Shown piece after piece: positions 6,779 through 11,341 of a stretch of 11,341 nucleotides of DNA (positions within the stretch are counted from its first letter, which is position 1; every line of letters starts with the position of its first letter). The stretch is from Bacteroidales bacterium UBA1757 (lineage in GTDB: Bacteria; Bacteroidota; Bacteroidia; Bacteroidales; UBA1402), in the NCBI GenBank assembly GCA_002315625.1, contig DCHH01000107.1:1-11341 (forward strand), read 5' to 3'. The translations under genes and the position numbers were made by a program. Under the pieces are notes generated by a model. The model worked only from the letters and a program-made list of their open reading frames with translations, did no database searches and had not been told where the DNA came from.

Positions 6779-7621
6779 ATGGATACCTATAACCTGTGCT
6801 TTGAACAAGGGCTGAGTTCGTACGCACTCGATTTTTTAGAGAGTTCGTCACTGACGCCGTACAATGCAATCGACACGAGCCGGCGCATCATGGCCCTGAT
6901 GGGTTCTCCCTACTACTCTTCCCAGGTCGTGAACAGTACGATGGAACTTGGAGTTACTGAAAAAGTGCCCCTCGCTGCAGAGTTCAACAACGAGACCCGT
7001 CAGTTGCGGGAGATTCAGTGTAAGCGCCATAGTACCAGGCAGTTCAATGCTTTCATCTCCATCAGGGAACTCTCTTCCTGCCTCCTCTCCTCCTATTTTA
7101 TCACAGAGCGGTTTGAGACGCACAGCCACCATCTTGCACGTAGAAGTATCGCTTCAGGAGGAGCCCTCTATCCAATTGATTTATACTATATTTCACTTCA
7201 CACGAAAGGCCTTAATCAAGGAGTTTATGCCTACAATCCCCACAAAGAGCATCTTGAGGTGATTCGCAAGTTCGGTTCAAGACCGACGTTGAGCAGCGAG
7301 GTGGAAAAGGCCCTGCCCGACGACATGCGCGGCAACTGGGACATGAAAACAGTTTCAGGGATTATCGTTTTCGGTGCAGCATTGAACCGGGTTGCTTGCA
7401 AGTACGGCGACCGCGGACTTCGCTTTGCCCTGATGGATGTAGGGGCCATCTGCCAAAACCTGCATCTCGCAGCCGCCACTACCGGTATTTCCTGCTGTGC
7501 CATAGGAGGTTATCTCGACCACCAGACAAATCGCCTGATGGGTTTCACCGAGCCTGACGAGACGACGCTGCTCACCATGTTCGTTGGGAAGAATGTCAAA
7601 CGTAGAAAACGCACTCAATGA
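6779..7621 (+). CDS. FMN-dependent azoline dehydrogenase (SagB-like, nitroreductase fold)
   Basis: A 280-residue flavoprotein expected to oxidise azolines made by the YcaO complex to aromatic thiazole/oxazole. Family signs are RHSTRQF (83-89, phosphate-binding R-S-R), SGGALYPIDLYY (126-137) and CKYGDRGLRFALMDVGAICQNLHLAA (207-232). The last includes the Lys208-Tyr209 pair corresponding to the catalytic K-Y of studied TOMM dehydrogenases. GISCCAIGGYLD (236-247) is the usual 'Glg...igGf.D' region. The N-terminal 75 residues are a helical extension, as in SagB. The start lies 3 nt after the previous stop, and its stop overlaps the next start in ATGA, indicating translational coupling. The active residues appear intact, so the product should contain at least some azoles rather than only azolines. 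Confidence 0.92.
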   Translation: MDTYNLCFEQGLSSYALDFLESSSLTPYNAIDTSRRIMALMGSPYYSSQVVNSTMELGVTEKVPLAAEFNNETRQLREIQCKRHSTRQFNAFISIRELSSCLLSSYFITERFETHSHHLARRSIASGGALYPIDLYYISLHTKGLNQGVYAYNPHKEHLEVIRKFGSRPTLSSEVEKALPDDMRGNWDMKTVSGIIVFGAALNRVACKYGDRGLRFALMDVGAICQNLHLAAATTGISCCAIGGYLDHQTNRLMGFTEPDETTLLTMFVGKNVKRRKRTQ

Positions 7622-8799
7622 TGGAAACTTCTGACAGACAGTGGCAATGGAACCCGGCATTTTTCGTGGAGAGCAGCAACGACGACAATCTGGTGCTTCG
7701 GAACGACATGACCGGGACACTCGTCGTACTCTCGCGTGCGGAATACGACCTGCTGCAGGCATTTTCGACCAACAACCGTTACGACTTCGTATCCAAGGCC
7801 ATGACGGAATACGAAATCAGTGAACACCTCTTTCAGTCGGTAGTACGGAAGGCTCAGCAAATTGACATCCTGATTCTCTCTGCTTTAGCCGCTCAGGACA
7901 GGAAGCGTCGGCAGTCCTTGCTGAAACTAAAGCTTATTTATCTTGCCAACCTGTTTGTCTCTCTGTTGCAGCATTTTACCAGACGGCCACTGAGAGCGGA
8001 ATGTACCGGCAACCTGCGTTTTTTCAAGCTTTGCAGTATCGATTTGAAAGGGGGACTTCTTTACCATTTGGCCACTAACCGACGTTTTCAGAAGGCTCTT
8101 CCATTCGTTTATTTTACTTGTTTAGCAGGGCTTATTGTGTTGGTAATCTGTAGTTTCGACACTTTTCAGTTTGCCGGTTTCGCTGTGGAGCATATCTCTG
8201 TCTATGGACTGTTTTTCGCATTGTTATTTTCCATTTGTCTTTGCCTGTTTTGGCATGAATGCGGCCACTACATTATTTATAAACGGTATGGCGGCGACTG
8301 CGACCGGATGGGGTTGGGTACTTTGTTCTGTTTTTTCCCGGTTTTTTATACTCAGGTCGGCCAGATTAATTTGTGGACCGACCGTCGCAAACGTCTGCTG
8401 CTTACCGCTGCCGGCATCATGGCCGACATCATGGTGCTTCTTGCCTTGTCGGCCGTGCTGTCGGTCTGGCACCGGGCATGCTTTTTCAACCTGCTGCTTG
8501 ACTGCCTGTTCTTTTACTACATAGTCCAGATTATCACAAACTTGAATGTGCTGATACCGGGCACTGACGGATATTATCTGTTCGAGGAACTGCTCGGTTG
8601 TGAACGGCTTTATGGTAGGGCTTTCGAAACTTTCAAATCTTTATGGAGGGGGATAATTGGTGCTGAGAAGACACAATTTTCGCTACGGCAGTTTGGGCTT
8701 TTGGTCTATTTCATCCTTTGCTGTATCAATATTACCGGATACTGGGTTTTCGTTGTTCTTTGGCTCACTTTTCCTTCATGGGCTGCTTATTACTTTTGA
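7618..8799 (+). CDS. M50-type membrane metalloprotease, candidate leader peptidase
   Basis: A 393-residue membrane protein. Hydrophobic segments lie at about 160-180, 193-212, 262-283, 289-310 and 359-391. The zinc motif HECGH (213-217: His213, Glu214, His217) sits at the end of a membrane segment. The third ligand is probably Asp317 in NVLIPGTDGYY, matching the N-P-x-x-DG motif of the site-2 protease (M50) family. AAGIMADIMVLL (264-275) fits the helix between them. The cytoplasmic N-terminus (about 11-90: NPAFFVESSNDDNLVLRND ... SRAEYDLLQAF ... ISEHLFQSVVRKAQQIDILI) looks like a PqqD/winged-helix leader-binding domain, which would bring the precursor to the protease. Streptolysin S clusters use a CAAX-type SagE instead. 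The start could be Met1 (7618) or Met2 (7621). Roles in leader removal, maturation or self-protection are inferred. Confidence 0.87.
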   Translation: MMETSDRQWQWNPAFFVESSNDDNLVLRNDMTGTLVVLSRAEYDLLQAFSTNNRYDFVSKAMTEYEISEHLFQSVVRKAQQIDILILSALAAQDRKRRQSLLKLKLIYLANLFVSLLQHFTRRPLRAECTGNLRFFKLCSIDLKGGLLYHLATNRRFQKALPFVYFTCLAGLIVLVICSFDTFQFAGFAVEHISVYGLFFALLFSICLCLFWHECGHYIIYKRYGGDCDRMGLGTLFCFFPVFYTQVGQINLWTDRRKRLLLTAAGIMADIMVLLALSAVLSVWHRACFFNLLLDCLFFYYIVQIITNLNVLIPGTDGYYLFEELLGCERLYGRAFETFKSLWRGIIGAEKTQFSLRQFGLLVYFILCCINITGYWVFVVLWLTFPSWAAYYF

Positions 8800-8815
8800 T
8801 TTGAGGGAATCGATT

Positions 8816-11209
8816 ATGGAAAATACGGGGATGTTTCGATTGCTGTTTCGGTTTGGGTTTAGGTGGCGGTTCAGGTGTCGGGGGGGCGTATTCATGATTC
8901 TGCTTCTTGCGGGCAGCCTCAATGTTTCTGCTTCTCAGACCTTGCGCGGGCGGGTCGTTGACCGGCACGGCGAAGGAATTTTTGCCGCGAATGTCTTTCT
9001 CAAACCAACGCTTCGCATTGCTACCGCGACTGGTATGGACGGGGAATTTGAGCTATTCATCCCTGATGCATCTCTTTCCGATACACTGGTTGTCTCCTTT
9101 GTGGGATATTGTACGCAATTCATTCCTTTGACGGAGCTTGACACGACACTACTGACAGTGGTCATGAAGGATGACAACCGCCTTCTCAATGCCGTTCTGG
9201 TGGAAAGCCAGCCCGAGACAACCGAGGAGTTTTCGATTGAGAAGCTTGACCGGATGGATATCTACCTCTCTCCAGTCTCAAATGGAGATGCATTGAATGC
9301 CCTGACGATTCTACCGGCCTCGACCAACACCGACGAGAGTGCGAATCCAGCATTTAGAGGAAGTAGCGCAAGCTCTTCGCAGGTGCTGTTAAACGGCATA
9401 CCCATCGTCAGACCGGTGCGAAACACCGAAATCAACGGTATGGGCAACTTCAGTCTGTTCAACACATCGCTCATCGATAATATGACCGTTTATGCCGGCA
9501 ATCCGCCCCTTTCAAAGAGCAACGCGACTGCCGGTGTCACCGATATTCACACTGCCAAGCATATTGATTTTAACCAGACAGAATGTTCGCTGTCGTTGGC
9601 GAACATCGGGGTCTTGCGCTCACAAATGCTTGACAAGCAAGGCAACAGTTTTGTTCAAGTCTATACCAACTGGCAGTTTCATGAACCATACATTTCAATC
9701 AACAATGCCTCCGGACAGATTGAGTCGTTCCGCACAAACGACGTCGGCCTGAACCTCCATCTCGGGAAAGACAAAAAGGCCGAAGCCAACCTCTACGCCT
9801 ACTTCATCGACGAAACCTTCAAAGGGACCTCGTACATTGACCAGACAAAGACAGGCACAACGGCTGCTAACCGTCGCGGTTTTGCCGTGGCAAATCTTAA
9901 GGGCTTCACCGGCCGGACGGCTTACGATTTAAGCCTTGGAGTGGATATTAGTGACGGCAGCTATTCCTCTGATACTCTGTCGTCAAACCGAATTGACGGG
10001 CAGGAGACGGACCACAGGTATCATCTCAATGCCGCCATTAAGCACTATTTCAGCAACAGGCTGTGGATAGAAGGGGGCATCTCCACAGACTTCACAAAGG
10101 TTGATATGGTATGTTCCAGGCCTGTTAATCCATACGACCGGAGCGACTTTGCACCTGTGCTGCACACAGATACTACACTTAATAAGTTCACGCCGGAAGT
10201 GTTTTTGTATGCCAGATATGAGATTACGGACGGACTGGTGGCAGGCATCGGACTGCGCGGCGACCTTTCGGGGATTACTGGGGGCAGTTTGGGTTCTGGT
10301 TTTACTGAATCGGGGAATGGTATAGAGTCGGGTAACGTTGAAACCGGGAGCGGTTCGGTTTCGGATACTACGGGAACGGGGAGTGGTTCGGTTTCGGATA
10401 CTACGGGAACGGGGAGTGGTGCGATTTCGGAAATCACAGGGCCAGTGACCAGTACACTTTCGTGGCAGGCGAACCTTCGCTACAGCAATGGTTGTCATTC
10501 CCTGCTAATTTCGGGCGGCATGTACCACGGCCACCTTCCTCCTACTCTCTATATTCCTTATTTCACATCAACCAAGTCGCTCCAGGCCGCCATAGAATAC
10601 AGTTTCCTGACGGCTGACACCCATATCGAAGCATCTCTTTACGGCAAGCGCGAGATTGGCATAGAATACATCAGCCACCTTTGCAGGGCCGTAAAGGATG
10701 AGCGCCACATTGCCGGAGCCGAAGTCTCTTGTAGTCAGACAATCAACCATTTACGTCTAGGTTTGTCATACACATGTCTGCTTTCTTACACTTTCATAGA
10801 CGGCGAACAGTACAAGTCGTACAACCACCTTCCCTGGTGGCTGAAAGGTAGCATCCAATATGCCGCCGACGACGGCTTCACCATAGCCCTCAATGCACAA
10901 GGTCGCCCCGGCACGCTATATACTCCTGTAACAGAGGGTATATGGGACGAGACAACACATCAATTCCTTCCAGTCTTCGGCGATTACAACTCTGAACGCC
11001 TTGGCTATTATTGCCGCCTGGACCTGTCTCTAAACAAAGTTTTTGATATCGGCAAACGCTCCCAAGGAGTGATATTCGCAACCTTTTCCAACATTTTCAA
11101 CCGCCAGAACGAAGCCGGCCCAATCTACTCCCCAACCTACTCCGACAAAATAGCCACATACAACTACCAACCCTACACCCTCTATTTCGGCACCCAAGTA
11201 GTATTCTGA
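8816..11209 (+). CDS. TonB-dependent outer-membrane receptor with carboxypeptidase-regulatory-like domain
   Basis: A 797-residue outer-membrane beta-barrel receptor. The start at 8816 is chosen because it follows the protease stop by 16 nt and opens an Arg-rich signal peptide (MENTGMFRLLFRFGFRWRFR ... MILLLAGSLNVSAS). The frame extends upstream inside the protease gene, but that part is unlikely to be used. Residues about 41-118 are the carboxypeptidase-regulatory-like domain (QTLRGRVVDRHGEGIFAANV, VVSFVGYCTQF). Residues about 143-250 are the plug (NPAFRGSSASSSQVLLNGIP, TVYAGNPPL). The remainder is a barrel ending in the aromatic residue of YFGTQVVF. It lacks a SusC-type partner (no SusD), so it is more like a small-molecule or peptide transporter. 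A Gly/Ser repeat lies at residues 511-543. As the last gene of the cluster it could import or sense the mature product, or take part in its release or immunity. The ligand is unknown. Confidence 0.9.
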   Translation: MENTGMFRLLFRFGFRWRFRCRGGVFMILLLAGSLNVSASQTLRGRVVDRHGEGIFAANVFLKPTLRIATATGMDGEFELFIPDASLSDTLVVSFVGYCTQFIPLTELDTTLLTVVMKDDNRLLNAVLVESQPETTEEFSIEKLDRMDIYLSPVSNGDALNALTILPASTNTDESANPAFRGSSASSSQVLLNGIPIVRPVRNTEINGMGNFSLFNTSLIDNMTVYAGNPPLSKSNATAGVTDIHTAKHIDFNQTECSLSLANIGVLRSQMLDKQGNSFVQVYTNWQFHEPYISINNASGQIESFRTNDVGLNLHLGKDKKAEANLYAYFIDETFKGTSYIDQTKTGTTAANRRGFAVANLKGFTGRTAYDLSLGVDISDGSYSSDTLSSNRIDGQETDHRYHLNAAIKHYFSNRLWIEGGISTDFTKVDMVCSRPVNPYDRSDFAPVLHTDTTLNKFTPEVFLYARYEITDGLVAGIGLRGDLSGITGGSLGSGFTESGNGIESGNVETGSGSVSDTTGTGSGSVSDTTGTGSGAISEITGPVTSTLSWQANLRYSNGCHSLLISGGMYHGHLPPTLYIPYFTSTKSLQAAIEYSFLTADTHIEASLYGKREIGIEYISHLCRAVKDERHIAGAEVSCSQTINHLRLGLSYTCLLSYTFIDGEQYKSYNHLPWWLKGSIQYAADDGFTIALNAQGRPGTLYTPVTEGIWDETTHQFLPVFGDYNSERLGYYCRLDLSLNKVFDIGKRSQGVIFATFSNIFNRQNEAGPIYSPTYSDKIATYNYQPYTLYFGTQVVF
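8880..8886 (+). repeat. Run of seven G in the receptor signal-peptide region
   Basis: Seven consecutive G bases encode part of CRGG just before the hydrophobic core of the signal peptide. Slippage here would shift frame and switch the receptor off when translation begins at 8816. An in-frame ATG at 8894 lies just after the tract. Confidence 0.8.
10346..10444 (+). repeat. 33-bp tandem repeat inside the receptor gene
   Basis: Unit 1 (10346-10378) and unit 2 (10379-10411) differ by a single base, and unit 3 (10412-10444) is a degraded copy. They encode GSGSVSDTTGT twice and then GSGAISEITGP (residues 511-543). The preceding stretch from about 10278 is also Gly/Ser-rich. The repeat lies between barrel strands and is probably a flexible surface loop. 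A 33-bp unit preserves the frame, so copy-number change would alter loop length. Confidence 0.93.
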
Positions 11210-11268
11210 CATTAATTCGAGACTCGGGAATCATGATGCAAAACAATACTCTCGCCCACCTCTAACCA

Positions 11269-11302
11269 ACACAATTCCTTCGCGAACACAATTTCTTCGC
11301 GA
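11269..11302. repeat. Two tandem 17-bp repeats after the receptor gene
   Basis: ACACAATTCCTTCGCGA (11269-11285) is followed directly by ACACAATTTCTTCGCGA (11286-11302), one base different. Each copy contributes to a TTCGCGAA palindrome. Function unknown. The 59 bases between the receptor stop and this repeat show no gene or strong structure. Confidence 0.85.
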
Positions 11303-11332
11303 AATGACCGTGAGACCCCGTTCGGTCATTTC
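11301..11332. repeat. 10-bp perfect inverted repeat at the window end
   Basis: GAAATGACCG (11301-11310) and CGGTCATTTC (11323-11332) are perfect inverted copies around a 12-base loop. No T-run follows on the plus strand, so it is at best a weak or Rho-assisted terminator for the cluster. It overlaps the second 17-bp repeat by two bases and may belong to an intergenic repeat element or an operator of the next gene. Confidence 0.7.
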
Positions 11333-11341
11333 ACAATAACC

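Larger units (their letters stand above)
3586..11209 (+). other. Streptolysin S-like azole-peptide (TOMM/LAP RiPP) biosynthetic gene cluster
   Basis: Seven consecutive plus-strand genes: precursor peptide, E1-like leader-binding protein, YcaO cyclodehydratase, secreted helical-repeat protein, azoline dehydrogenase, M50 membrane protease and TonB-dependent receptor. The three synthetase parts (C, D and B types) next to a Cys-rich precursor define a thiazole/oxazole-modified microcin cluster. Spacing after the hairpin at 3798-3829 is 16 nt or less at every junction, indicating one transcript. The order A-C-D-x-B-M50-receptor differs from streptococcal sagABCDEFGHI. No ABC transporter, SagE-type CAAX protease or SagF homologue is visible. 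Genes beyond 11341 could still belong to it. Confidence 0.85.

Noticed and set aside
8657..8815. Earlier ATG for the receptor, adding 53 residues.
   Set aside because: It would overlap the protease gene by more than 140 nt and put the signal peptide far from the N-terminus.
9983..10498. Long minus-strand open frames with Arg/Thr or Pro/Val repeats.
   Set aside because: They mirror the 33-bp repeat of the receptor gene on the other strand and have no start context or recognisable domain.
11269..11302. Tandem repeats as the edge of a CRISPR array.
   Set aside because: The copies are directly adjacent with no spacers, and no Cas gene is present.

Overview
The window comes from a member of the Bacteroidota, most likely Bacteroidales (Bacteroides/Prevotella-like). 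The evidence is a Bacteroidota-type promoter (TTTG, 20 bp, TAcaTTTG), a lack of clear Shine-Dalgarno sites before most genes, and a TonB-dependent receptor with an N-terminal carboxypeptidase-regulatory-like domain. It also carries a secreted glycoside hydrolase family 2 (GH2) enzyme of the kind found in polysaccharide utilisation loci. I cannot name genus or species.

Layout. Positions 1-3344 are the end of a carbohydrate-degradation unit: the C-terminal part of an unrecognised protein, then a 976-residue secreted GH2 beta-galactosidase-like enzyme. A strong UUCG-loop terminator (3373-3405) closes it. Positions 3406-3585 form a regulatory region with a perfect 26-bp inverted repeat, a promoter and a roughly 70-nt untranslated leader. 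A tight same-strand gene cluster then runs from 3586 to 11209.

The cluster is the main discovery. It encodes a 62-residue precursor peptide whose core, PGACCCSCCCCFSV, closely resembles the streptolysin S precursor SagA. It then encodes the three parts of a thiazole/oxazole-forming synthetase: an E1-like leader-binding protein (SagC-like), a YcaO cyclodehydratase (SagD-like, ending in PHPFP) and an FMN-dependent azoline dehydrogenase (SagB-like, with the K-Y motif). Interspersed or appended are a secreted alpha-helical repeat protein, an M50-type membrane metalloprotease with a possible PqqD-like N-terminus, and a TonB-dependent outer-membrane receptor. The intergenic gaps after the E1-like gene are 2, 13, 3, -4 and 16 nt, so these genes are almost certainly co-transcribed. 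A 14-bp hairpin separates the precursor from the enzymes and may set their relative expression.

Working model (inference). The precursor leader is bound by the E1-like protein. YcaO cyclises Cys/Ser residues of the core to azolines with ATP, and the dehydrogenase oxidises them to azoles. The M50 protease probably removes the leader near Gly-Ala. The secreted repeat protein and the receptor would act in the periplasm and outer membrane, in handling, uptake, sensing or self-protection. No ABC exporter (SagGHI) and no CAAX-type SagE are present in the window, so this looks like a Gram-negative, envelope-adapted version of the streptolysin S pathway. The last 130 bp hold two 17-bp tandem repeats and a 10-bp inverted repeat.
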